Source of the DNA: Niabella aurantiaca DSM 17617
Lineage (GTDB): Bacteria; Bacteroidota; Bacteroidia; Chitinophagales; Chitinophagaceae
Length of the DNA: 64,000 nt
Direction: 5' to 3'
Assembly: GCF_000374125.1 (NCBI RefSeq)
Contig: NZ_KB893625.1
Location: forward strand, 124,001-188,000
Position 1 is the first letter of the stretch. Each line of letters opens with the position of its first letter. The position numbers and the translations under genes were made by a program. Below are positions 1 to 9,900 of this stretch, in pieces. The notes below the pieces were generated by a model, which was not told the DNA's origin, made no database searches, and saw only the letters and a program-made list of their open reading frames with translations.

Positions 1-1245
1 GTATTGACCGATGATATGGGCTACAGTGATATCGGCTGTTATGGCAACCCGCTTATCAATACCCCTTTTTTGGACAAGATGGCCGGACAGGGTGTGCGGG
101 CTACCAATTTTGTAACCACGTCGCCTACCTGTTCGCCTTCGCGCGCCTCGCTGATGACCGGCCGGTATTGCAGTCGGACCAACCTCAACTGGCCCATTGG
201 TCCCGGCGATGAAAAGGGGTTGAAAAAGGCCGAAGTGACGATTGCCGAAATGCTAAAGCCAGCGGGCTACACTACTGCCTGCATTGGTAAATGGCATATG
301 GGCGATCATGATGAATACCTGCCCAATAAACAGGGCTTCGATTTGTTCTACGGAATGCTTTATAGTCACGATTACAGGTACCCCTATGTGAAAACGGATA
401 CCACGATCAAAATTTTCCGCAATACTACCCCCGAAATTTATAAACCGCAGGACAGCGCGCTTACGGGCTTGTACACCGATGAGAGTATAAGGTTTATCCG
501 GAAATCTGCTGCTGCAAAAAAGCCATTCATGCTCTACCTGGCGTATAATATGCCGCACCTGCCGGTCTACTGGAGCGCGCAAAAAAAAGGCCTGCATTCG
601 GCAGGTGGCGCGCTGGGTAATGTGATTGAAGATATTGACAATGGCCTTGCCCGCGTATGGAAAGCGGTGGAAGCTACAGGACAGGCACGCCATACCATTT
701 TTATTTTTACCAGCGATAACGGCCCCTGGATCAATGCGCCTGCAAGAATGTATGAAGATGGCTTTACGCGGCCTTATCATGTAGGTGCGGCGGGGATTTT
801 CCGCGGATGCAAAGGGCTTTCCTACGAGGGCGGCCACCGCGTACCCTTTATTGTATACTATCAGGGTCATACCTTAAAAAACGCGGTGATCCGCACGCCC
901 ATTTCCAATATCGATGTGTTACCCACCATTGCGGCGTGGACGGGCGCAAAGCTGCCCCGGTACACGCTCGACGGCCAGTCGGTAAAAGAGTTGCTGACCC
1001 AGGAGCATTATAACCGACCGCACCGCCCCATTTATTATTACAACCGGGTGCTGGAGGGCGTAAAAGATGGCGAATGGAAATTACGCATTACTACCGACAG
1101 TACCGGAAATCCATTGCGCGAGCTGTTTAATTTAACCGAAGATCCATCAGAAAGAATGAACCGCTACGGCAATGCTGCTTTCATAAAACAACAGGCGCAT
1201 CTGACAAAATTGTTTGATGCGTATCCTGATAAAAATGGGTTGTAG
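1..1245 (+). CDS. Sulfatase, 5' end cut by the window edge
   Basis: Arylsulfatase-family enzyme that would remove sulfate esters from a glycan, probably in the periplasm. The reading frame is open from base 1, where a valine codon precedes [15 protein letters not shown], the normal start of the sulfatase fold. The true start and any signal peptide therefore lie upstream; the TTG at 4 is not a credible start. The S1 sulfatase signature CSPSR is present with its cysteine at bases 130-132, the residue converted to formylglycine. TGRY follows it, as usual. Metal-site aspartates (TDD near the start, TSDNGPW near base 711) and a C-terminal [10 protein letters not shown] segment are also present. 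It lies 44 bases before a polysaccharide lyase gene and is probably in its operon. Substrate position is not predictable from sequence alone. Confidence 0.93.
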   Translation, partial: VLTDDMGYSDIGCYGNPLINTPFLDKMAGQGVRATNFVTTSPTCSPSRASLMTGRYCSRTNLNWPIGPGDEKGLKKAEVTIAEMLKPAGYTTACIGKWHMGDHDEYLPNKQGFDLFYGMLYSHDYRYPYVKTDTTIKIFRNTTPEIYKPQDSALTGLYTDESIRFIRKSAAAKKPFMLYLAYNMPHLPVYWSAQKKGLHSAGGALGNVIEDIDNGLARVWKAVEATGQARHTIFIFTSDNGPWINAPARMYEDGFTRPYHVGAAGIFRGCKGLSYEGGHRVPFIVYYQGHTLKNAVIRTPISNIDVLPTIAAWTGAKLPRYTLDGQSVKELLTQEHYNRPHRPIYYYNRVLEGVKDGEWKLRITTDSTGNPLRELFNLTEDPSERMNRYGNAAFIKQQAHLTKLFDAYPDKNGL

Positions 1246-1289
1246 CGTGCTGGAACGGGTAACGAAATGCAAAAATGAAATCATAAAAA

Positions 1290-4229
1290 ATGAGAAAGCA
1301 ATATTTATTTACATTGGTAGCGTTATTTGTTCTTGCTGTGGCTGCCCGCTCACAGGAGGTCATCTTTGCAGGCTATTTTGATATTGCCAAAGGCTGCCCC
1401 AAAGGCACTGAGGTGACGGGTAAAATACACCTGGAGCGCAATAAAGATGTGCTTACCGATCCCGTTCCCAAAAGCTATCGTTTTGAAATTGTAAATCAAA
1501 AAGATGATTTGTTTAGGGTGGAAACGGCTTTTGATCCTGCCGGCCGTATTACGGGCGTGCTGGTAGCCGCGCAAAAAATAAAAGATACCGGTGATCAGCA
1601 ATTGACGCTTCAGCTAAAGGACGGGGCAAAGACCCTTAACGAATTTTCCGTTATCGTAAAAGTAGTGGAAAAAACGCTTTGGCAGACCTTGTTTGAAAGA
1701 TACAAGCCGGTAACGATTGGTACGCCAAGAATGTATGGGCGCAAGAAATTAAAAGATGCGGCCGTTGCCCAAATGGTGGATGAGCTGGAAGCAAATAACG
1801 GTGCGTTTACCGCCTTTCCTTTTTATCATAAAGATCCCATGACCTACAAGCCCGTAGGCAAAAGCATCGAGTACGATTGGGAGGCGGTGGCCAACAATAT
1901 CGGTGGCCTGGGATATGCCTACGCTACATCAAAAAAATATGGCCCGCAGGGTAATGCAACAGAAAGAGTGCGCCTGAAGCAGGCGCTTTACAGTGCTATT
2001 AACGCCTATACCGAAGCGGTGCCGGTGGAGGGCCGGGATGTGATAATTGACGGCAAACCCATTGGCAACTGTACGGGCGATGGCTTTTCCAATTTACAGC
2101 TACATAAGATAATAGAAGTGCAGGTGGCCACCCATCAATGGAGTATTTCGGATGCGTTGATAACGCCGTTGGTGCAACTAATGCCCGATGTACTGGATGG
2201 TATAAAAAAAGGCGATAAACAGGCGCAGCGGGTGTATAATAACCTGGTGCGTTTTTATCAAACGGCGATGGCCGTAGCGCCCGGCCGCCGGAATATAAAT
2301 GACCCTGCCGAACGTTGGGGCCAGATTACCGATACCCTGCGCTCATCGGGTGCCTGGGCGGATGCCAACCTGGGCCATCGCAGCCGCATGATGCTGGCCC
2401 TGCCTGTTATGTGGGCCGATTATAACCGCCCCATGACCTATGTGCAGTATTGGTACAGCGATTATTATAAGGACAAACCGTTTAAAGGATTTAGCCTTTC
2501 GCCGGGATGGAGCCCGCACGGAGTTGTATTTGATGTAGCGCGGTGGATGACCAAGTACGACCTGCCGGCCAGAGAGTATGCCCAGTCGGGCTTTCAGCCG
2601 GATGGAACGGTATCGCACCACGTGGGCGAGGGTACTGATGCGGCCATGGTGGCTTATGGCTTTGAATGGCTTACCGATGGTATTACCGGTTTCAACCAGT
2701 TTAAAAATACCGATTTCAAACTGGCAGATAAAAACTACCAGTTTCCTGTCGATCGCCTGTTGCATGTCTACCCTCAAATTATCTATAAGGGAAGGTTTGA
2801 TTTCCTGGTATCGGGCAGAACTTTTTTATCGGACCTGAAAAAATTTATATCCAATACCTATTTAACAGCCGTTGAAGAATTAAAGGAATCGCGCAGCACC
2901 GATACGAAGATCAATGGTTTGGATGAACTGGAAAAAGTGGCCGATGCTATCAAAAAAAATAAATACGAATACTCGGGCACCGTTGCTTATTGGGTAAATC
3001 TTTTTTTGGTGCACAGGCGGGGGGAGCATGAAAAACCCTATTACGCCTCGGTAAAACTAAAGTCGGACCTCAATATAGGCGCCGAAGATTTTAGCAAGCC
3101 GCGCAAATCGTGGTATGCGGGCTATGGTATTTTGCCTTTGAGGGTGACCGGCGAAGAGTATTCGGATAAAGTATTGAGCAATATGGATTGGCACGCACTG
3201 CCCGGCCTTACCGAAGAATGGCGCAGTGATGCCATGCCCCTGGGGCACTCTTCGGCCTCTCTTGCAGGCAGGAACAAGGTGGGAGGGGTAATCAGCGATG
3301 GAATTTCGGGCATGGCTATTTACCATCACCTGCCCGGCGAAAAATACAGCGCCGCCACGGCCTATAAAACCTATCATTTTACCAATGATAAAATAGTGGC
3401 GCTGGGCAGCCATATACAGCGCCTTGCCGCCGGGCAGGGTAATGAAATTATAACCACTATCGATCAATCGACCTTAAACGGTACGCTTACTATTTATCAC
3501 GATGGCAAAACAGAAACCATTAAACCAGATGCGTCTGTAAATAACGGCTTTGAAACCGATAAGCCCGTATGGGCGCATGTTGGCGAAAGAGGCTATGTTA
3601 TTTTTCCGCAGGGCAGGCAAAAAATCATCATCAAGACCGGCAAAGAAATAAATATTACCGATAAGTCCATTGCCAACAACAACCCCAATTATATTATTGC
3701 CATAGGCCATGGCGCCAACCCCGCCGGTGCGGGCTATGCCTATGCGCTGGTGCCCAATGTTACAGCAGCCGAAATGCCCGCCGTTGCCGAGCGCTACACC
3801 AAAGAAGCATTATATGTAAAGGAAGAAAACGCACACGCTTTTTATGACAGCCAAACAAAAACCTGGCAGGCCGCATTTTTTAAGGCTGGCGAAATTACCA
3901 TTGGCGGTACAACCATAAAAGCAGAGCAGCCCGCCCAGCTGATGCTGCGCGATACGGGCGGTGGCTGGAAGCTGACGGTAAGCAATCCCGTACCGGATAT
4001 CAATAAGCAACAATTGATTTTTCATATATCTGCACCATTGAAAGCCGGTAAGTATGATTATATGCTCGGTGGCATTTATCCGCGCAAGGGCGAGTATGTA
4101 ACCATTACATCCGAAGGCAGGGGGGCTAAAATAGTGGCAGAACTGGCCGATAAAAGAGATGACGCTTTTTATAATTATCAGACAGTGCTGTACAATGCAG
4201 CACCGGTGGGCGTGGAAATAATAAAATAA
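1290..4229 (+). CDS. Polysaccharide lyase family 8-type protein (chondroitin/hyaluronate lyase-like)
   Basis: Secreted lyase of 979 residues expected to cleave uronic-acid polysaccharides such as chondroitin sulfate or hyaluronan by beta-elimination. Residues 1-21 form a signal peptide (hydrophobic stretch ending ARSQ). The central helical toroid runs from about residue 130 to 500, and a beta-sandwich region follows. Family-typical segments are visible: GDGFSNLQLHKII, SGFQPDGTVSHHVGEGTD with histidines 443 and 444, then Tyr456, and later NMDWHALPGLTEEWR, which resembles the PL8 W..LPGTT region. I infer that one of the His443/444 pair and Tyr456 are catalytic. It ends 5 bases before the heparinase-like gene, so the two are probably cotranslated. 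Exact substrate is uncertain; xanthan or alginate-type specificity is less likely given the sulfatase neighbour. Confidence 0.85.
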   Translation: MRKQYLFTLVALFVLAVAARSQEVIFAGYFDIAKGCPKGTEVTGKIHLERNKDVLTDPVPKSYRFEIVNQKDDLFRVETAFDPAGRITGVLVAAQKIKDTGDQQLTLQLKDGAKTLNEFSVIVKVVEKTLWQTLFERYKPVTIGTPRMYGRKKLKDAAVAQMVDELEANNGAFTAFPFYHKDPMTYKPVGKSIEYDWEAVANNIGGLGYAYATSKKYGPQGNATERVRLKQALYSAINAYTEAVPVEGRDVIIDGKPIGNCTGDGFSNLQLHKIIEVQVATHQWSISDALITPLVQLMPDVLDGIKKGDKQAQRVYNNLVRFYQTAMAVAPGRRNINDPAERWGQITDTLRSSGAWADANLGHRSRMMLALPVMWADYNRPMTYVQYWYSDYYKDKPFKGFSLSPGWSPHGVVFDVARWMTKYDLPAREYAQSGFQPDGTVSHHVGEGTDAAMVAYGFEWLTDGITGFNQFKNTDFKLADKNYQFPVDRLLHVYPQIIYKGRFDFLVSGRTFLSDLKKFISNTYLTAVEELKESRSTDTKINGLDELEKVADAIKKNKYEYSGTVAYWVNLFLVHRRGEHEKPYYASVKLKSDLNIGAEDFSKPRKSWYAGYGILPLRVTGEEYSDKVLSNMDWHALPGLTEEWRSDAMPLGHSSASLAGRNKVGGVISDGISGMAIYHHLPGEKYSAATAYKTYHFTNDKIVALGSHIQRLAAGQGNEIITTIDQSTLNGTLTIYHDGKTETIKPDASVNNGFETDKPVWAHVGERGYVIFPQGRQKIIIKTGKEINITDKSIANNNPNYIIAIGHGANPAGAGYAYALVPNVTAAEMPAVAERYTKEALYVKEENAHAFYDSQTKTWQAAFFKAGEITIGGTTIKAEQPAQLMLRDTGGGWKLTVSNPVPDINKQQLIFHISAPLKAGKYDYMLGGIYPRKGEYVTITSEGRGAKIVAELADKRDDAFYNYQTVLYNAAPVGVEIIK

Positions 4230-4234
4230 ATACT

Positions 4235-6916
4235 ATGAAATTTAAATATATCCTCTGCGCAGTTGTTATCGCTATTGTAGCTCCGTCCTTTGCCCAGCAG
4301 CCCGGTATTCTGAAATTGACGGCTGATAAGCTGCATGCCCGTGTGCGCGAGTGGCCCTATCCCGTAAATGGCATCACCGTGCCCACCAACGCTCCGGCGC
4401 TGATGTGGCCGGCCACCAATGGCAGACAGGTGGTATTGCCTATGGAAAGTGGCAGCGCAGTACCCCCGGATCCTGATATCGGGAATGTGCGCTACCAGGT
4501 AATACTGGCGCAGGATAAAAATTTTTCGGTCAACGTTATTAAAAGTACGTTACAGGCCTGGGCCGTGTACCCGCTGCACCAGGCACTGCAGCCGGGCCGC
4601 TGGTACTGGAAATATGGGTATACACTCAAAGGCAGCAATCGATGGACCTGGAGCCCGGTGTACGATTTTTTGGTAGATGCCCGGTATGCGGATGCCAAAG
4701 TATCGCCGCCGGTAACTGAAGTGCTGAAACGCAACGAGGGGCCACACCCGCACCTTTGGAATCTTCACCAGCTGAAAAATACTTTTTATGAAAATAACCG
4801 GAATAACCCCGAAGCTAAAAAGTTTATCGGGTTTGCGGAAAAGCTCATGCGGGAGCCACTCCCGGGCGAAGCTCCCATGCGAAAAATAGATACCGCGGGA
4901 AAAACGGGGAAGGAGTTGGACGGGTTAATGGACCGGATGTACCATGGTTTTGGCGACAAGGTCGGCAATCCCGTCCGCAATCTTTGTATCGCCTACTATC
5001 TGACCAGGGATCAGCGCTTTATCAATGATGCAAAACGCAGGGCGATGAACCTGGCTCACATGGATCCTGAAAAAAACTGGGCCACAAGAAGCGATTTTAA
5101 TAATGGTGCGGTACTCGAAGCCATGGGCTGGTTTTATGATCTCGGGTACGATTATATCAATTCTGAAGAGAAAGCGCTCTTTAAAAAAGTAATGATCAAA
5201 CGGGCACGTGAAATTTATGACCACCTTCCCAACCGTTTTGAATTGCATGTGAGCGACAACCATATATGGCAGATCACATTGCGCCAGCTGGCTATTGCCA
5301 CCGTAGCCCTGATGGGCGAAGTGCCCCAGGCCAGGGAATGGCTGACGTATATATATGAAGTATGGAGCGCCCGGTTTCCTGTATTGGGCACCACCGACGG
5401 CGGCTGGCATGAAGGGAACGGCTATTTCCAGGTAAACTTCCGGTCCACTATTTACCTGTCGCAATTATTCAGCGATTTTTCGGGTGTGGATTATTTCCGG
5501 TTACCCTGGATGCAAAACCTGCCTTATTACCTGTTGTATTCCTATCCACCCGCAGGCACATCCACCGCCTATGGCGATCAATGGGAAAATTTGCGCAACG
5601 GCATGAATGCCGGGTATGCGTTGTTTGCCGATGCGCTCACATTTAAAATCGATAATCCCTATCTCAACTGGTATGTGCAGCAAATAAAGACGGCGCACCC
5701 TGGATTTTTTAAAGGAACCGATGACTACTTGTTTTTCCGCTTACTGAACTATGATCCCCACCGCAGGCTGCCCATAGCATCACCGAAGAACCTGCCCCGC
5801 TCCAGGACCTTTGCAGATATTGGCCTGGTGGCAATGACCGATGATCTTACCCGGGCCGGGGAAAATATCTGCAGCTATCTCATTAGTAATCCTTTCGGCT
5901 CATCCGGCCACGGGCATGCGGCACAAAACGCCTTTACCGTTAATTACAAAGGGAAAACCGTTTTTGGTGCCAGCGGGTACTACAGCAACTTCAGCGACAG
6001 GCATAACCTGTTAGACTACCGCAATACCCGCGCTTATTGTACCCTATTAGCCGATAGCTTAAGTCAGAGAATTGGGGAGGAAGGATATGGATGGATCCCC
6101 CGTTCCATCAGTGGGGTGCGTATCCAATATGCCCTGGGCGATGCCAGTAACGCCTATGGTAATATTGAGAGCGCTTTCTGGCTGAACCGCTTTGATCAAA
6201 TTAAGGTGAAACCGGATGGGGCAAACGGTTTTGGCGATCCCGGCGTTACACTTTACCGCAGGCATATGCTCCAGCTCGATGGCGGTTATATTGTATTATA
6301 TGACGAACTGGAAGCCAGGAAAACTGTAAAATGGACCACACAGTTTCACACGCCGTTTTACAAAATCACCGCTGATAAAACCGATCCGTCGGACAGGCAG
6401 CATTTTAAGGTCGTAACCGGTTTGGGGAACGTGAATGCAACTGTTTTTGCCAATGCGCCGCTGCAGATGGCCATTCATAATCAATTTGCAGAGCCTGCAG
6501 TAAACTGGATGAAGCTGACCGATGGGGATCGGTTGCGTGTATACACCGACCAATGGCACGCCGGTGTCACTTCGCCTGCGGCGCAAAGGTTCCGGTTCCT
6601 TACCGTCATCCAGATAAAAGAAGGGAGGCCCGAAATGATTAAGACCATTGGTAACAGCGGCGGCCTGTTGCAGCTGAATGCCGGCGGCTGGAACATTAAA
6701 GCCCAGCTGGATGGCGCTAAAGCGGCCCTGTTGCAGGTTGCCGACGGCCGTTCACTATTTGACTACGGAAGCAGCCACCTTAGTTTCTCCGGCAAAAAAT
6801 ACCGGCGGCAGACAGCCGGAAGCTCCCTGTTGCTGGAGCTGCAGAACGGCAGGCTGAGCAGGCAGGAAGCGGCAGATCAACTGCCGGAAGTGGCCCGGTA
6901 TGATCGTCAAAAATGA
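4235..6916 (+). CDS. Heparinase II/III-family polysaccharide lyase with DUF4962-type N-terminus
   Basis: Predicted secreted lyase of 893 residues. A signal peptide ends near residue 20 (APSFAQ). An Ig-like N-terminal domain with PTNAPALMWP and W-rich segments (about 30-155) matches the N-terminal module often called DUF4962. An alpha/alpha toroid follows (about 170-510) containing SDNHIWQ and DGGWHEGNGYF, where the histidine and nearby tyrosines are candidate catalytic residues. The C-terminal beta-sheet heparinase II/III region has NPFGSSGHGHAAQN, a conserved histidine-rich loop. Pedobacter heparinus heparinase II is the classical relative, so heparin, heparan or chondroitin-like substrates are plausible. 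The order sulfatase, PL8, heparinase-like and HTCS supports an acidic sulfated glycan. It could instead act on oligosaccharides released by the PL8 enzyme. Confidence 0.85.
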   Translation: MKFKYILCAVVIAIVAPSFAQQPGILKLTADKLHARVREWPYPVNGITVPTNAPALMWPATNGRQVVLPMESGSAVPPDPDIGNVRYQVILAQDKNFSVNVIKSTLQAWAVYPLHQALQPGRWYWKYGYTLKGSNRWTWSPVYDFLVDARYADAKVSPPVTEVLKRNEGPHPHLWNLHQLKNTFYENNRNNPEAKKFIGFAEKLMREPLPGEAPMRKIDTAGKTGKELDGLMDRMYHGFGDKVGNPVRNLCIAYYLTRDQRFINDAKRRAMNLAHMDPEKNWATRSDFNNGAVLEAMGWFYDLGYDYINSEEKALFKKVMIKRAREIYDHLPNRFELHVSDNHIWQITLRQLAIATVALMGEVPQAREWLTYIYEVWSARFPVLGTTDGGWHEGNGYFQVNFRSTIYLSQLFSDFSGVDYFRLPWMQNLPYYLLYSYPPAGTSTAYGDQWENLRNGMNAGYALFADALTFKIDNPYLNWYVQQIKTAHPGFFKGTDDYLFFRLLNYDPHRRLPIASPKNLPRSRTFADIGLVAMTDDLTRAGENICSYLISNPFGSSGHGHAAQNAFTVNYKGKTVFGASGYYSNFSDRHNLLDYRNTRAYCTLLADSLSQRIGEEGYGWIPRSISGVRIQYALGDASNAYGNIESAFWLNRFDQIKVKPDGANGFGDPGVTLYRRHMLQLDGGYIVLYDELEARKTVKWTTQFHTPFYKITADKTDPSDRQHFKVVTGLGNVNATVFANAPLQMAIHNQFAEPAVNWMKLTDGDRLRVYTDQWHAGVTSPAAQRFRFLTVIQIKEGRPEMIKTIGNSGGLLQLNAGGWNIKAQLDGAKAALLQVADGRSLFDYGSSHLSFSGKKYRRQTAGSSLLLELQNGRLSRQEAADQLPEVARYDRQK

Positions 6917-6961
6917 CCCGGTGGTTTCATCCTTTTGAGTCAATATTCGGCCCAATAGTGC

Positions 6962-6969
6962 TAAATTTG
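6962..6969 (+). promoter_or_regulatory. Candidate -7 promoter box for the HTCS gene
   Basis: TAAATTTG matches the Bacteroidota -7 consensus TAnnTTTG and lies 16 bases before the HTCS start codon. A TTTG at 6934-6937 could be the -33 element, but the 24-base spacing is longer than usual. The HTCS gene may therefore have its own promoter besides read-through from the lyases. Confidence 0.35.
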
Positions 6970-6985
6970 GTTTTCTCAAGAGCTC

Positions 6986-9900
6986 ATGACCGTGGATAAA
7001 AAAATATATGTCTTTTATCTTGAATTATTACTGCTGCTGTTTTTTTGCAAGACGGGCACCGCACAAAATAATTTCCGGCATTTTTCAACCATATCGGTAG
7101 ATAAAGGGTTGTCGCAAAGTACTGTCTGGACCATTACCCAGGATCATCTTGGGTTTATATGGCTGGGAACCAGGGATGGACTGAACCGGTATGACGGCCG
7201 TAGTTTTACGGTGTACAGACCCGCAAAGGACCATCAAAAACAGATCAGCTCCTATTACATCCGATACCTGTTTACCGATAAAAAGGGCACGCTATGGATC
7301 GGAGGTAACGGCGGCATCAACAGCTACAATTATTTAACGAATACTTTTGAAAGTTTTAATATCACGCCGGGGCCGGGTGAGTGGTTTATTTCTTCGATTA
7401 TACAGGACGCGGAGGGCCGGATATGGGCCGCCAGTAATGCCGGTGAGCTTTACGGGTCGGATGCTTCTGGAAAAAAATTTATAAAAGTAGCAACCAGTGC
7501 CTTATCAGACATTAAGGAAATATACAGCCTGTCACTTTGGGGCGGGGATATACTCATGGGCTCGGACCAGGGATTGTTTCTTTATCACCCCGGTTCCAAT
7601 AAAGTGGCCCCGGTACTGGCTGCCGCGGTTAACACCCGGGTCAACTGTCTTTTCAGGGATGGCGACGATATCTGGGCAGGTACCGAGGGCGACGGCCTGC
7701 TACAGCTAAACACGGCATCCGGCTCGTTTAAAAAGTATGTACACCAGGCCGGCGATCCCTCCAGCATCGCCAATAATAATGTAAGAAGCATTGCAAAAGA
7801 CGAGGAAGGTGTTTTATGGATCGGCACGTTCACCGGCTTAACCATTATGAATGGCCCGGACCTTTTTCAAAATTACTACCACGACCCTAAAAATGAGTTC
7901 TCCATTGGACAAAATTCGGTAAGGGCCATTTATCGCGACAGGCAAAACGGCATGTGGCTGGGAACCTATTATGGCGGGGTTAGTTATTTTCATAGCCAGG
8001 GGGTTACCTTCAATAGCCTGAACCAAAATTCAGAACAGGCCGCTTTAAATGATAATGTGGTAAATGTCATCCGGCAGGATGGCGATGGCAATTTCTGGAT
8101 CGGTACGGAGGGCGGAGGGCTCAATTACTGGGTGCCTGGTGAAAACAAAATACGCTATTTTATCAGCCGGGAAAATGCCCCCGGTCTCAGCTCCAATAAT
8201 ATAAAATCGATCGAGTTCACTGATGACGGCACACTGCTGGTAGGTACCCATAACAAGGGGCTGAATATTTTTAACCCCGCCACCGGCGCTAATAAAAACC
8301 TCCGGTATAATGCGGCAGACCCTAAAGGGATAGCAGGCGACATGGTATATGCGTTGTTAAAAGATCATGCCGGAAGGATCTTCGTAGGCACGCGCACCGG
8401 CCTGAACCTGTTTGACAGAGCAACGGAAACATTTACGCTTGTAGGAAAAGACAGCAGGGGTAAAAGCATCAGCTCCCCCGGGATTACCTATTTGATGGAA
8501 GATCGTAAAAAAAGAGTATGGATCGGCACCATCAATGGCGTCAATATTCTGGATGCCGGTAAAATGATTTTTGAGCAGCTGGACAACCACTCCCTGAGCA
8601 ATGCCATCATCAATTTTATTTATGAAGATGGCCGGGGCCGGGTATGGGTGGGCACCCGCGATGGATTGAATCTGTATGACGAAAATAAAAAGTCCTTTGT
8701 CAGCTATAAAGAAAAGGAGGGACTGTTAGGGGGCAATATTAACAGCATTCTTTCAGACAACGAAGGCAATTTGTGGATTACGACAAATACCAGTCTTGTA
8801 AAATACAACCCCGATAAAAACCAATCGGTTCATTTTGATTCAAAAGATGGCTTGCAGAATAACCAGTTCAATATATATGCATCCTGTAAGGCACATGATG
8901 GGCGGCTATTCTTTGGAGGACTGAATGGCATTACTTATTTTTCTCCGCAAATGTTCAATCAAAAGCCCTTGTCCCTGCAAATAGCATTTACCGGGCTGGA
9001 AGTATTTGGACAGCTGGTTACGCCCAACGACAGCACCGGTATTTTGAAAAAGTATATTAATGATGTGGAGTCATTAAAGCTTCCCAATGAGTACCGGCAG
9101 TTTACCATCCTTTTCAACACCTTCAACTATATTTCCGATAGCCGCACCCGCTATATGTACAGGCTTGACGGGTTTGATAGAAGCTGGCAACAGGCAGAGG
9201 GCCTGCCCCGGGCTTCCTATACCAATCTTCAGCCCGGTTCTTATACGTTTCATGTAAAAGCCCTTGGCTCCCAGGGCGAGGAGAGCCCGGAAAGAACACT
9301 TTTAATAATCATAAGACCCGTTTGGTATAGAACGAACTGGTTTTACGCCCTGGTAGTGGTGTTTATTGTTGCCGCAGCCATTTTTTTATACCGCATTCTT
9401 ACAGAAAGAATGCGCGCCCTTCACCAGTTGAAGCTGGAGCGTGTGAACAGGGAAAAAGTAAATTATATCAACAAGATAAAACTGGATTTTTTCACCAACG
9501 TATCGCACGAGCTCAGAACGCCGCTCACGCTGATCATGGCGCCCCTGGAGGAGATTTTAAAACAGCCCGATCCGGATAAAAAACGGCATCAGCGGCACGA
9601 GCTGATGATGCGGAATACGCGCCGCCTCTACAATATCGTGAACCAGCTATTTGAGTTCCGTAAAACAGAAATGGGAACCCGCAGGTTGCGGGTGGCAAAC
9701 AATGATATGCCGCGGTTCTTGCAGGATATTTATCAATCCTTCAAGTCCCTTGCCGAAAAGAACCATATCGATTATCAAAATCAGTCGGCAACGGGAAGGC
9801 TGCAGTTCTTATTTGATAAGGACGCGGTTGAAAATATGGTATTCAACCTGCTCTCCAATGCATTTAAGTACACGCCCGATGGCGGAACGGTGGTGCTGCG